Shown here one piece after another: positions 17,346 through 25,546 of a DNA stretch of 64,000 bases (position 1 is its first letter; the number at the start of each line of letters is the position of its first letter). The notes under the pieces are model-generated. The model was given only the letters and a program-made list of their open reading frames with translations, ran no database searches and was not told the origin of the DNA. Source of the stretch: Methylohalobius sp964654415 (GTDB lineage: Bacteria > Pseudomonadota > Gammaproteobacteria > Methylococcales > Methylothermaceae); the NCBI GenBank assembly GCA_964654415.1, contig CAZZIP010000005.1:1-64000 (forward strand), in the 5' to 3' direction. The position numbers were made by a program, and so were the translations under genes.

Positions 17346-18476
17346 ATGACCGATCTTTTGGCTTTGGCCTGCGACATGATCGCTTGTCCTTCGGTGACGC
17401 CTGAGGATGCAGGCTGCATGGATCTCGTCGTCGAACATCTCGCCCCGCTGGGGTTTGTGCCTGAATTTCTCGATTTCGGCGATACCCGCAACCTCTGGCT
17501 TAGGCGGGGGACAGGGCAACCTTTGTTTGTGTTTTTAGGACACACCGATGTGGTGCCGCCAGGTCCCCTGGCCGCTTGGACTTCTCCGCCGTTCGAGCCG
17601 CACGTTCGCGATGGCAGGCTGTATGGGCGAGGAGCTGCGGACATGAAAGGGAGCATCGCGGCATTTACGATCGCCTGCCGGCGGTTTGTGACGCAGCACC
17701 CAAACCATTCAGGTTCGATTGCGCTGCTTTTGACTTCGGACGAAGAGGGCAGTGCTGTCAACGGTGTGGTCAAGGTAGTGGAAATCCTTAAGGCGCGCGA
17801 TGAAAAAATTGACTGGTGCTTGGTCGGCGAGCCTTCGAGCGAGGAACGCTTAGGCGATGTGATCAAGATCGGCCGGCGCGGCTCGCTCACGGGTCAACTT
17901 CGGGTGTTCGGCAAGCAGGGACACGTGGCCTATCCGCACAAGGCGTTAAATCCTATTCACGCTTTTGCCCGTCCCCTCCAACACTTGGTGGAAGAGGTCT
18001 GGGATCAGGGCAACCAATACTTTCCTCCCACCAGCTTCCAGATTGTCAATCTCCAATCCGGGGTGGGCGCCGACAACGTGATTCCAGGGCAATTGGACGC
18101 GCAATTCAACTTTCGTTTTTCTACCGAGCTGAATGCTGAGGAGATCCAGCGCCGCGTGGCGGCGATTCTGGATCATTACGGCCTGGACTACGAGCTTGAC
18201 TGGCGCTTGTCTGGCAACCCTTTTTTGACTTCCGGAACGCGCCTGGTCGAGGCAGTGCAGTCCGCGTTGGAGGGCGTGTTGGGCCGGCGCGCCGAGCTTT
18301 CTACTGCAGGCGGAACGTCGGATGGGCGCTTCATTGCTCCGACTGGAGCGGATGTGGTCGAGCTCGGCCCGCGCAACGCCACCATCCACCAGGTGAACGA
18401 ATGGGTGGCAGTGGAAGACCTTGAGGTCCTGACGGAAACCTATGCCAAGATTCTGGCAAACCTACTCCTTCAGTGA
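17346..18476 (+). CDS. dapE: Succinyl-diaminopimelate desuccinylase
   Basis: 376 residues, M20 family di-zinc amidohydrolase. Metal and catalytic residues are seen in FLGHTDVVPPG, GRGAADMKGS, LLTSDEEGSA (the general-base Glu and the ligand Glu) and NATIHQVNE. It hydrolyses N-succinyl-LL-DAP to LL-DAP and succinate, the step after DapC. It is in one transcript with dapD (2-nt gap), and its stop overlaps the GTG of the adaptor gene downstream, so the efflux pair may be expressed with the DAP genes. Confidence 0.94.
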   Translation: MTDLLALACDMIACPSVTPEDAGCMDLVVEHLAPLGFVPEFLDFGDTRNLWLRRGTGQPLFVFLGHTDVVPPGPLAAWTSPPFEPHVRDGRLYGRGAADMKGSIAAFTIACRRFVTQHPNHSGSIALLLTSDEEGSAVNGVVKVVEILKARDEKIDWCLVGEPSSEERLGDVIKIGRRGSLTGQLRVFGKQGHVAYPHKALNPIHAFARPLQHLVEEVWDQGNQYFPPTSFQIVNLQSGVGADNVIPGQLDAQFNFRFSTELNAEEIQRRVAAILDHYGLDYELDWRLSGNPFLTSGTRLVEAVQSALEGVLGRRAELSTAGGTSDGRFIAPTGADVVELGPRNATIHQVNEWVAVEDLEVLTETYAKILANLLLQ

Positions 18477-19333
18477 GCGCGCGTTTTTGCCTAGGAGTCG
18501 CTGGCCTGGTTTGGTTAGGGGGACAGCTTGAGGCAGCGCCCTTGGAGTTGCCTTTGGCTGAGATTCAAGCCAACGTCGAACAACAGGTCGTTAACTTAGA
18601 AGGACACCTTGAATCGTTCGAACAAGTGGTATTGCCGGCCCGGGTAAATGGTTATCTCCAGGCGATCCATGTGGATTTGGGCGATCGGGTAGAGAAGGGG
18701 GATGTGATCGCCGAGCTGAGCGTCCCTGAACTTGAGGCCCAGGCGCGCATGGCGCAGGCTAAGTTGGCCAAAGCCAGAGCGGAGCTTGCGCGGCAAGAGC
18801 AGATTTTGCGTTTCAAGGCGCGCATTGCCGAGCGCCTCCACCGTTTGGCCAGCCAGCGCCAAGGAACGGTTACCGCAGAGGAGATCGACCGCGCCGACAA
18901 CGAACGGGTAGCCGCCGAAGCGGAAATGCGCGTACTCGAGGCCAAAGTGACCGTAGCCGAGGCGGAGGTGGAAAATCACAAGACGCTGCTTTCGTTTGCC
19001 AAGGTCAGGGCGCCTTTTGCCGGCATTGTCACCCGCCGCCTGGTACATACTGGGACTTTGATTTCTGCGGCCACTCCGATCGTCGAGTTGATCTCCACCG
19101 ACAAGCTACGCTTGGTCGTCGAAGTGCCACAGCGCATCGCCCCGTATCTGCGCATCGGTAATTTGGTACGGGTGCGCTTTCACGCCCTGCCGGGCGAAGT
19201 GTTTCAAGCCAAGCTCGTGCGAGTCGCAGCGGCGCTGGATGCAAGTAGTAAACTTCGGGCCGAGGCGGATTTGCCGTTTGTTCCAGGGCTTTTGCCGGGG
19301 CTGAAAGCGCAGGTGGCGATCTTTATGTGGTGA
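18473..19333 (+). CDS. Periplasmic efflux adaptor (HlyD/RND membrane-fusion family)
   Basis: 286 residues with an N-terminal signal sequence (FCLGVAGLVWLGG, cleavage near LEA). Domain order: lipoyl half (VNGYLQAIHVDLGDRVEKGD), a coiled-coil hairpin of about 90 residues, second lipoyl half (FAKVRAPFAGIVTRRLV), then a beta-barrel domain. It is short and lacks a full membrane-proximal domain at the end. Such adaptors bridge an inner-membrane pump and a TolC channel. A TolC homologue follows in a 1-bp overlap, but no pump gene is next to the pair. GTG start overlapping the dapE stop. Confidence 0.8.
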   Translation: MSARFCLGVAGLVWLGGQLEAAPLELPLAEIQANVEQQVVNLEGHLESFEQVVLPARVNGYLQAIHVDLGDRVEKGDVIAELSVPELEAQARMAQAKLAKARAELARQEQILRFKARIAERLHRLASQRQGTVTAEEIDRADNERVAAEAEMRVLEAKVTVAEAEVENHKTLLSFAKVRAPFAGIVTRRLVHTGTLISAATPIVELISTDKLRLVVEVPQRIAPYLRIGNLVRVRFHALPGEVFQAKLVRVAAALDASSKLRAEADLPFVPGLLPGLKAQVAIFMW

Positions 19334-20631
19334 TGGCGAAAATTTTAAGCTGGCTGCTTATCCCCTTGGCCTGCGCTTGGGCGGATGAAGTAGGCCCCAC
19401 GCGCACAGTGTCCCTGCCACAAGTTGTCGAGGCGGCCTTGCAAAATCACCTGGAATTGACTCTGGCCGCGGTGGAGGAAGCGGCAGCGCAGGAACGTTTA
19501 GCGATGGCCAGGCACGGGTTGTTGCCGGTGTTTTCCGTGGGGGCTGGGTTTTTTCGCCTCGATGGCCGCCAGCAAGGAAGTTTCGGGGAATTGCGGCAGA
19601 CGACCTTTGAACGCTACGATCCTCAGCTCAGTATCGCCTTGAGTTGGAATCTGGGTGAACGCCTGCATCAAGTGCGCGCCCGCTGGCATGAATATTTGGC
19701 CAGCCGTTACGGCTGGTTGGACGTGCGCCAGAAGGTGCTGCTCGGAATTGGCCAGTTGTATCAAAGCCTGGTGCTCACTCACGCTGCGATGGAGATCGCC
19801 GAGCAGCTGGCCGAGGCCAGGCGAGTGATCGCGCAGCTCATCCAAGCGCGGGTGGCGGCGGGGGTGGCCTTGCAATCCGACCTGGCCCAGGCGCAGGCAG
19901 CCTTGGCCGAAGCCCAAAACCAACGGGTGGTTGCGATCAACGAATGGCACCAGACGAGCATCCGCTTGGCGCAGGTAGTGCGCTGGGATATACACGTTTG
20001 GCTGGTGCCTGAGGAAGAAACCCCAACGGCGAGGTCCTTGACCAGTCGCTTGCCGCCGGAGGATGTCTCTGGGCGGTTTGACCTTAAGCGTTTGGAGCAG
20101 AATTTGGCGGCGGCGCAAGAACAGATCGCTTCGGCTTGGTGGCAGTTGTTCGGGCCGAACTTAGAAGTGGAGTGGCGCCACTCTGGCTTGGGAAGCCGAA
20201 TCGATGATCTAGCCGCGCAAGACCAGTTGCGCATTTTTTTGGGTTGGCGCTTGTCTTTGGACAAATGGGATCAAATCCACCTGCGCGAACAGGAGTTCGC
20301 GGCCGCCGAGACGAGGTTGCGGCAATTGAACGACGCCGCCAAAGCCGAAGCGGCTGCCGCCAAGAGCCAGGTCGAAGCGGCCAAAGACCGCTTGCCGCTC
20401 GCTCAGGAGCGGCTTAAAGCCGGTCAGGAGTACCTGGAGTTGGCTCAGGAGCGCTATCGAGGAGGCAAGGCGTTGCTGTTGGAAGTGCTGGCGGCCCAGA
20501 CCGAACTGGCGCGCGCCAGGCTCGATCTTGCAGTGACGGCCTCTGAGTACAATTTGGCCCAGATCCGCTATCTCGCCGCCCTCGGCGTGTTGGAGCTGCA
20601 GCGCTTCCCCGGCGTGGAGGAGAAGCCGTGA
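19333..20631 (+). CDS. TolC-family outer membrane efflux protein
   Basis: 432 residues. After a signal peptide (ILSWLLIPLACAWA) the protein shows the internal duplication of long amphipathic helices of the OEP family; the first half has TVSLPQVVEAALQNHLEL and the second AAETRLRQL and LAQERYRGGKALLLEVL. It should form a trimeric channel across the outer membrane and periplasm with the preceding adaptor. The ATG at 19333 overlaps the adaptor stop by one base (TGATG). The TGA of this gene overlaps the GTG start of the crcB gene. Confidence 0.85.
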   Translation: MAKILSWLLIPLACAWADEVGPTRTVSLPQVVEAALQNHLELTLAAVEEAAAQERLAMARHGLLPVFSVGAGFFRLDGRQQGSFGELRQTTFERYDPQLSIALSWNLGERLHQVRARWHEYLASRYGWLDVRQKVLLGIGQLYQSLVLTHAAMEIAEQLAEARRVIAQLIQARVAAGVALQSDLAQAQAALAEAQNQRVVAINEWHQTSIRLAQVVRWDIHVWLVPEEETPTARSLTSRLPPEDVSGRFDLKRLEQNLAAAQEQIASAWWQLFGPNLEVEWRHSGLGSRIDDLAAQDQLRIFLGWRLSLDKWDQIHLREQEFAAAETRLRQLNDAAKAEAAAAKSQVEAAKDRLPLAQERLKAGQEYLELAQERYRGGKALLLEVLAAQTELARARLDLAVTASEYNLAQIRYLAALGVLELQRFPGVEEKP

Positions 20632-21329
20632 TCCAAGTCCTGGCCATCGCTTTGGGCGGGGTGGTCGGTTCTTTGCTGCGCTATGTGCTGGCAAGCAGCG
20701 TTTACCTATGGCTTGGGCATGGGTTTCCTTACGGCACGCTGGTGGTCAACGTTTTAGGATCGTTTCTGATCGGGCTGATGAGCGAGGCCTTGCTTTTGGA
20801 ACAGGCGGAGGTGGCAGTGGCTTTCCGTGCTGGGATCCTGGTCGGGGTATTTGGGTCGTTGACCACGTTTTCCACGTTTTCCTTCGAAACCTTGTATTTG
20901 ATCCAACAGGGGAAATGGACCACTGCTCTGCTCAACCTCGCTTTAAGCGTGGGGGTGGGTTTGGCAGCGGTGGTAGCAGGACTGCTTTCTGGACGCAGCT
21001 TGTTCTATTACGGGCGTGGCCTGGTGGTCTTTAAAGGACTTCCCGTACCCTACGCCTTCGGTATGGTCAATTTTCTCGGGGCGGCGCTGGTCGGGTTGGT
21101 GCTTTCCGTGCTCGAGAAGTGGCTGGCTTCCGAGGGGGCGCGGGCCAGCGCCACAGTGTTGCTCGCTGGAGGGTACATCGTTTTCTCCACGGTCTACCTG
21201 GCCATGCTCTTGGCCGAAGCCGGCGCCGATTTCAAACACCACGGTCGCTTGGCGCTTTCCATGTTGCTTGTGAACGCGCTACTATGCGTGCTGGGAATCT
21301 GGCTCGGATTGCTGGGAGGGGAGCGATGA
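20628..21329 (+). CDS. crcB: CrcB/Fluc fluoride channel, double-length (two fused domains)
   Basis: 233 residues, about twice the roughly 125 of a usual Fluc subunit. Residues 1-125 are a standard Fluc domain: GGVVGSLLRYV, GFPYGTLVVNVLGSFLIG (pore Asn41) and SLTTFSTFSFETL (the phenylalanine box). Residues 126-233 contain four more membrane helices and echo the same pattern: GMVNFLGAALVGL aligns with VVNVLGSFLIGL and keeps the Asn (148), and GGYIVFSTVYL aligns with SLTTFSTFSFETL and keeps Phe-Ser-Thr. It therefore looks like a fused, diverged tandem Fluc. Fluc normally exports fluoride as a dual-topology dimer. Coupled to tolC upstream and DUF190 downstream by overlapping start and stop codons. 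Confidence 0.85.
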   Translation: MIQVLAIALGGVVGSLLRYVLASSVYLWLGHGFPYGTLVVNVLGSFLIGLMSEALLLEQAEVAVAFRAGILVGVFGSLTTFSTFSFETLYLIQQGKWTTALLNLALSVGVGLAAVVAGLLSGRSLFYYGRGLVVFKGLPVPYAFGMVNFLGAALVGLVLSVLEKWLASEGARASATVLLAGGYIVFSTVYLAMLLAEAGADFKHHGRLALSMLLVNALLCVLGIWLGLLGGER

Positions 21330-21679
21330 AGCGAGGCGAATCCGTATGGGTGGGGCGAGTGTATATCTTAGAGGGGCACGGCCACTTGGATGCGATTCTA
21401 AACCTTCTCCACGACGAAGAGGGCATTGCCAACGTCCACGCTTTTCGCGCTATCGCCGGCACCGGCGGCGAGCGGGAAATTCACACCTCATCTCTGCTGG
21501 TTTTGTCGCTGCGCCTGCCGGTGATGGTAGAGTTCGTCGCTGACGAAGCCACCGTCCGTCGAGCCGCTGCCATGCTGGAACGCCGGTTTGGGCTTAAAAA
21601 TATTCTTTTGTGGCCGGCGGAATTACATGCGCCCGGCGGTGCTGAAACCAGCCCACATTCCCAAAGCACAGGCGGATAG
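21326..21679 (+). CDS. DUF190 family protein
   Basis: 117 residues. DUF190 (COG1993) proteins have a PII-like ferredoxin fold and are often encoded next to crcB; their exact role is unknown. Seen here: VGRVYILEGHGHLDAILNLL, VHAFRAIAGTGG and SLRLPVMVEFVADE. The ATG overlaps the stop of the upstream crcB. The last 57 bp overlap the end of a second crcB on the opposite strand. A role in sensing or modulating the fluoride channel is a reasonable inference from the arrangement only. Confidence 0.8.
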   Translation: MKRGESVWVGRVYILEGHGHLDAILNLLHDEEGIANVHAFRAIAGTGGEREIHTSSLLVLSLRLPVMVEFVADEATVRRAAAMLERRFGLKNILLWPAELHAPGGAETSPHSQSTGG

Positions 21680-22330
21680 GTTGAGCGCGAACATGCCTAC
21701 GAAAAGGTCGATGGTCGGCTTGAAAGAATACGTCGGGATAAGCCCCAGGGATAAATAGAGACTGGTAAGCCCTGCCCATCCTCCGGCAGAGAGCAAGGTC
21801 CAAAGGATGCGGTGCTCCGGAGTGGGGCGCAGGCGTTCGAAGACGAGTTCCAGTCCAAGTCCCAAGACGAAAGCGCCCGCCCCGCAGCCGAACAGCCCAA
21901 GCAACCAAGGAAGCAGCCAGCCGCCACCAGGCACGGCGACTGGATACTCGATGAACAGCGCGCGTCCCAGCAGCAGCCCGATCCAAACGCTCACCAGCCC
22001 CAAAGCCAGGCTGAACGCAATGTTGGCCAGCGCGCGCCCGATTCGTCCTTGTTCGAGCAGGAAAACGGTCTCTAGCGCAAAGGTGGAAAAGGTGGTAAAC
22101 GCCCCCAAAACTCCAGTGAGCAGCAAGGATCGCCAGGGTAGTCCCAAAAGCCGCTCGAGGGGTAGCGCTTCGACCCACAGCCCGAACAGAAACGAACCGA
22201 TCAGGTTGACGGCCAGCGTGCCATAAGGAAATCCCCGCCCCAGGAGGCGATAGACGGCGCTCGAGACAGCAAAGCGCAGGAGAGCACCAGCGGCTCCTCC
22301 CAAAGCGATGGCGGCAATTTCGGCAGACAT
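21623..22330 (-). CDS. crcB: Second CrcB/Fluc fluoride channel, double-length
   Basis: 235 residues, also about twice normal. The first half is a full Fluc domain: GGAAGALLRFA, GFPYGTLAVNLIGSFLFG (Asn42) and AFTTFSTFALETVFLL. The second half has about four hydrophobic helices; AGGWAGLTSLYLSLGL recalls the phenylalanine-box helix, and GCGAGAFVLGLGLELVF recalls the pore helix but lacks the Asn. It is thus more degenerate than the second half of its neighbour. The two genes converge on DUF190. No Shine-Dalgarno site is evident, and a terminator-like hairpin lies only 28 nt upstream. Confidence 0.83.
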   Translation of the reverse strand: MSAEIAAIALGGAAGALLRFAVSSAVYRLLGRGFPYGTLAVNLIGSFLFGLWVEALPLERLLGLPWRSLLLTGVLGAFTTFSTFALETVFLLEQGRIGRALANIAFSLALGLVSVWIGLLLGRALFIEYPVAVPGGGWLLPWLLGLFGCGAGAFVLGLGLELVFERLRPTPEHRILWTLLSAGGWAGLTSLYLSLGLIPTYSFKPTIDLFVGMFALNLSACALGMWAGFSTAGRM

Positions 22331-22357
22331 GGCGCAAGTCTAGCCTAGCGGTGGGGC

Positions 22358-22385
22358 AAAAAAAATCCCTGCTCGCAGGCAGGGA
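22358..22385 (-). terminator. Rho-independent terminator (minus strand)
   Basis: 7-bp GC-rich stem (TCCCTGC/GCAGGGA), 6-nt loop, then eight T on the minus strand. It lies upstream of the crcB start on that strand, so it ends either the candidate small RNA or a regulated crcB leader. Confidence 0.75.
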
Positions 22386-22440
22386 CAAGATGGGTGCTTG
22401 CGCACCCACTGAGGAGGAGGTAAGAGGTTCAATAATGAAC
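22358..22440 (-). ncRNA. Candidate small RNA with CU-rich anti-Shine-Dalgarno stretch
   Basis: Read on the minus strand: a hairpin GTTCA-TTAT-TGAAC (22440-22427), a single-stranded CTCTTACCTCCTCCTCAG (22426-22409), a perfect 7-bp hairpin with a GCAA tetraloop (TGGGTGC/GCACCCA, 22408-22391), and a terminator hairpin TCCCTGC/GCAGGGA (22385-22366) followed by eight T (22365-22358). A CCUCCUCC core facing outward between hairpins and ending in a terminator is the layout of small RNAs that pair with Shine-Dalgarno sites. Alternative: a leader with an attenuator for the crcB gene that starts at 22330. A poor promoter (TTGGGA, then TATCGT at spacing 15) lies upstream. I find no match to the fluoride riboswitch consensus. 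Confidence 0.45.
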
Positions 22441-22571
22441 ACTCGTTTCCCTAGACGATAAAATAAAGATTTTGTTCCCAAGATTGTTTCTTTTTATTGT
22501 TTTATGGTTGGTTTGGATGAGTTGAACGGCGTGTTAGACTCTTTCCTTTTAGAGAAGTCGGTTTCCCCAAA

Positions 22572-23540
22572 TTGAATTTTGAAGCATTATTGGCGCTAAT
22601 CGTCGGGTTCGGGAGCGCCTGGTGGCTGACCCGCTGGCTGCTTTTGCAAGACATCGGCCTTTTACCGTCGGACCATCCCAATCCTAGAAGCTCCCACACC
22701 GTGCCCACGCCGCGCGGTGGCGGCGTGGGAATCGTGTTCGGGTTTACCCTGACATCGCTTGGACTATGGGCAGAAGGATTAGTGCCGGCGTGGATGTTGC
22801 TCTCGGTCGTAGGCGGGGGGTTGATGGTGGCGGGGATCGGTTTCTTAGATGATTTAGGTCACGTTCCGATCGTTTGGCGACTTCTGGTCCAGGTTATGGC
22901 AGTCGTATGGGGCTTGTTTTGGACAGGCGTAGGGAACTTTCCTTACCTTTTGCTGGTGGTCTTGTTGGTCTGGATGATCAACCTCTATAACTTTATGGAC
23001 GGCATCGATGGCCTGGCGGGAATGCAAGCGATCTGCGCGGCGACCTCGGCGGCGATCTTGATGTGGCCCAGTCAGGCTGGGCTTGCGGTCTGGCTGCTCA
23101 GCTTAGCGGCTGCCGCTGGGGGATTTATGGTCTGGAACTTTCCACCGGCGAAAATCTTTATGGGGGATGTAGGTAGCGGTTTTCTCGGGTTTGTTTTTGG
23201 CATGTTGGCTTTAGTGACGAGCCAGACCAGCGCGATCACTCTTTGGAGTTGGGCGATTCTACTTGCGGTGTTCGTTACCGATGCCAGCCTTACCCTGCTT
23301 CGGCGAGTATGGGCTGGACAACGGTTTTGGGAGGCGCACTGTACTCACGCCTATCAGCATTTGGCGAAGCGCTTCGGACATCTGGCGGTGACCGTGACGG
23401 TGGGGGCGATCGGTGTGTTCTGGTTGTTGCCTCTGGCCTGGGCAGCGGCCGCATACCCGGAAGCGGGGATGGAGTTGAGTGCCATCGCCTATGGGCCGCT
23501 GCTTTGGATTGCCTGGCGCGCCCGCGCCGGCCTGGCTTGA
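22572..23540 (+). CDS. MraY/WecA-like polyprenyl-phosphate sugar-phosphate transferase
   Basis: 322 residues, polytopic, glycosyltransferase family 4 (MraY/WecA/WbpL group). Marks: DHPNPRSSHTVPTPRGGG near residue 36, GFLDDLGHVP, INLYNFMDGIDGLAG (catalytic-region aspartates) and FPPAKIFMGDVGSGFLGF. It should transfer a sugar-1-phosphate from a UDP-sugar to undecaprenyl phosphate in the inner membrane, starting an O-antigen, capsule or related glycan. The RSSH and PTPRGGG pattern is closer to WbpL-type enzymes than to MraY. The start is a TTG at 22572 with no clear ribosome site, so it is uncertain. No other glycan genes are adjacent. Confidence 0.8.
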   Translation: MNFEALLALIVGFGSAWWLTRWLLLQDIGLLPSDHPNPRSSHTVPTPRGGGVGIVFGFTLTSLGLWAEGLVPAWMLLSVVGGGLMVAGIGFLDDLGHVPIVWRLLVQVMAVVWGLFWTGVGNFPYLLLVVLLVWMINLYNFMDGIDGLAGMQAICAATSAAILMWPSQAGLAVWLLSLAAAAGGFMVWNFPPAKIFMGDVGSGFLGFVFGMLALVTSQTSAITLWSWAILLAVFVTDASLTLLRRVWAGQRFWEAHCTHAYQHLAKRFGHLAVTVTVGAIGVFWLLPLAWAAAAYPEAGMELSAIAYGPLLWIAWRARAGLA

Positions 23541-23566
23541 TGCGGATGCAAACTCGGTTGAGGGTA

Positions 23567-23627
23567 TATAATGCCTATAAAGCTATCCGGTTCGGTCAAC
23601 CCCCGGCGGGTGATTTGCTTGACCGAA
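23567..23627 (+). promoter_or_regulatory. hslVU leader: -10 element and inverted repeat
   Basis: A perfect TATAAT (23567-23572) is followed by a 9-bp inverted repeat TTCGGTCAA (23591-23599) and TTGACCGAA (23619-23627), 33 nt before hslV. No good -35 is present at 16-18 bp, and no sigma-32 consensus is seen. In E. coli the hslVU mRNA leader also carries an inverted repeat that affects expression, so an RNA stem-loop here is plausible. Confidence 0.5.
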
Positions 23628-23660
23628 TGCAGGCATAGGTGAATTTTTAAGGAGTTGGCG

Positions 23661-24209
23661 ATGGAAGCATTCAAGGGTACCACGATCCTTTCTGTGCGCC
23701 GCGGGGGCTCTGTAGTCATCGGCGGCGACGGGCAGGTTTCCATGGGCAATATGGTCATGAAAGGCAATGCGCGAAAAGTCAGGCGCTTGTATCATGATCA
23801 GGTACTGGCTGGATTTGCCGGAGCGACCGCTGATGCGTTTACCCTGTTTGAGCATTTCGAGGGCAAGCTGGAGAAGCACCGCGGCAACCTGACCCGGGCG
23901 GCCGTGGAACTGGCCAAAGACTGGCGCACCGACCGGATCTTGAGACGGCTGGAGGCGCTCCTGGCGGTGGCCGATGCCAGGGCCTCGTTGATCATCTCCG
24001 GCACCGGGGACGTGATCGAACCCGAGAACGATCTGATCGCAATCGGTTCCGGCGGATTCTACGCCCTCGCCGCTGCGCGCGCCTTGCTTGAAAACACAGA
24101 ACTGGGAGCGCGCCAGATCGTCGAAAAATCTCTGCACATTGCTGCCGACATCTGTATCTATACCAACCACAACTTGATTCTGGAAGAGCTGGAGTCCCAC
24201 AAACCATGA
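23661..24209 (+). CDS. hslV: ATP-dependent protease subunit HslV (ClpQ)
   Basis: 182 residues. HslV is the proteasome-like peptidase of the HslUV complex. The catalytic threonine is the first Thr of TTILSVRRGG, preceded by MEAFKG, which should be removed to expose it. VVIGGDGQVSMGN and the later ASLIISGTGDVI are family segments. The ATG at 23661 is chosen because AAGGAG (23649-23654) is spaced correctly; an in-frame TTG at 23655 overlaps it. hslU starts within the stop (ATGA). Confidence 0.95.
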   Translation: MEAFKGTTILSVRRGGSVVIGGDGQVSMGNMVMKGNARKVRRLYHDQVLAGFAGATADAFTLFEHFEGKLEKHRGNLTRAAVELAKDWRTDRILRRLEALLAVADARASLIISGTGDVIEPENDLIAIGSGGFYALAAARALLENTELGARQIVEKSLHIAADICIYTNHNLILEELESHKP

Positions 24210-25528
24210 CCATGACCCCACGCGAGATCGTTCACGAACTGGACAAGCACATCATCGGCCAGCGGCAAGCCAAGCGCGCGGTGGCCATCGCTTTGCGCAA
24301 CCGCTGGCGTCGCAGCCAGGTGTCACCTAAGTTACGTGAAGAGATCACGCCCAAAAATATCCTCATGATCGGCCCGACTGGCGTTGGCAAGACCGAGATT
24401 GCGCGGCGCCTGGCCAAGCTCGCCAACGCCCCCTTCATCAAGGTGGAGGCGACCAAATTCACCGAAGTTGGTTATGTCGGCCGAGACGTGGAGTCGATCG
24501 TGCGCGATTTGGTCGAAGTGGCAGTCAAGCTGACCCGTGAGGCGGAACTGGAAAAAGTCCGCTCCCGCGCAGAAAAAGCCGCCGAGGAGCGGATTCTGGA
24601 TGTCCTGGTGCCGCCCCCCTCGAGTTGGTCAGAGCAGCAGGAGAAGGAATCGCCTGCACGCCAACGTTTCCGGGACAAGCTTCGCGCCGGACAGCTCAAC
24701 GACATGGAGATCGAGATAGAAGTCCAAGCCCCGGCGATGGGAGTGGAGATCATGGCACCTCCCGGCATGGAAGAAATGACCAGCCAACTGCAGAGCCTGT
24801 TTCAGAACCTTACCTCCGGCCGTACCCGGCGGCGCAAGCTGAAAATCAGGGACGCCTTGGAGGTGCTGCGCGAGGAGGAAGCGGCCAAACTGATTAACGA
24901 GGAGGAAATCAAGCTGCGCGCGGTGGAAATGGTGGAGCAGAACGGCATCGTGTTTCTGGACGAGATCGACAAGATCTGCCGCCGCTCAGAGATGGGTTCG
25001 GGCGCCGACGTCTCGCGCGAGGGGGTGCAACGGGATCTGTTGCCTCTGGTGGAGGGCAGCACCGTCAGCACTAAGTACGGGATGGTTCGTACCGACCATA
25101 TTCTGTTCATCGCTTCAGGCGCCTTCCATCTGGCCAAGCCTTCCGATTTGATCCCGGAACTCCAGGGCCGCTTCCCCATCCGAGTGGAATTGAACGCCTT
25201 GACGGTGGAAGACTTCGTCCGCATCCTCACTGAACCCGATGCTTCGCTTACGGAGCAGTATAAAGCTCTGCTCGCCACCGAGGGGGTGAAGCTGGAGTTC
25301 ACTCCCGATGGCCTCGCACGGATCGCCGAGATCGCTTGGCAGGTAAACGAGCGGGTCGAGAACATTGGCGCCCGTCGTCTGCACACGGTGTTGGAAAAGC
25401 TCCTGGAAGAGGTCTCGTTCGAGGCCCCGGATCTGCCCGGGAAAACCGTGGTGATCGACGCGGCTTACGTCGATAGCCACCTGAAAGACCTAGCTCAGGA
25501 CGAGGACTTAAGTCGGTATATTTTGTAA
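24206..25528 (+). CDS. hslU: ATP-dependent protease ATPase subunit HslU (ClpY)
   Basis: 440 residues, AAA+ unfoldase of HslUV. Walker A GPTGVGKTE (56-64), the pore segment KFTEVGYVGRDVESIVRDL, an inserted I-domain from about 110 to 240, Walker B IVFLDEIDKI and the C-terminal tail ending EDLSRYIL, which docks into HslV to activate it. Length matches E. coli HslU. ATG at 24206 overlaps hslV. ubiE begins 18 nt after the stop. Confidence 0.96.
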   Translation: MTMTPREIVHELDKHIIGQRQAKRAVAIALRNRWRRSQVSPKLREEITPKNILMIGPTGVGKTEIARRLAKLANAPFIKVEATKFTEVGYVGRDVESIVRDLVEVAVKLTREAELEKVRSRAEKAAEERILDVLVPPPSSWSEQQEKESPARQRFRDKLRAGQLNDMEIEIEVQAPAMGVEIMAPPGMEEMTSQLQSLFQNLTSGRTRRRKLKIRDALEVLREEEAAKLINEEEIKLRAVEMVEQNGIVFLDEIDKICRRSEMGSGADVSREGVQRDLLPLVEGSTVSTKYGMVRTDHILFIASGAFHLAKPSDLIPELQGRFPIRVELNALTVEDFVRILTEPDASLTEQYKALLATEGVKLEFTPDGLARIAEIAWQVNERVENIGARRLHTVLEKLLEEVSFEAPDLPGKTVVIDAAYVDSHLKDLAQDEDLSRYIL

Positions 25529-25546
25529 AAAGGTTTAAGTCGCAAG

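Noticed and set aside
22331..22500. Fluoride riboswitch before the minus-strand crcB
   Set aside because: The conserved GGNGAUGG and GCUGAUGG elements of the crcB motif are absent; only the terminator-like part is there.
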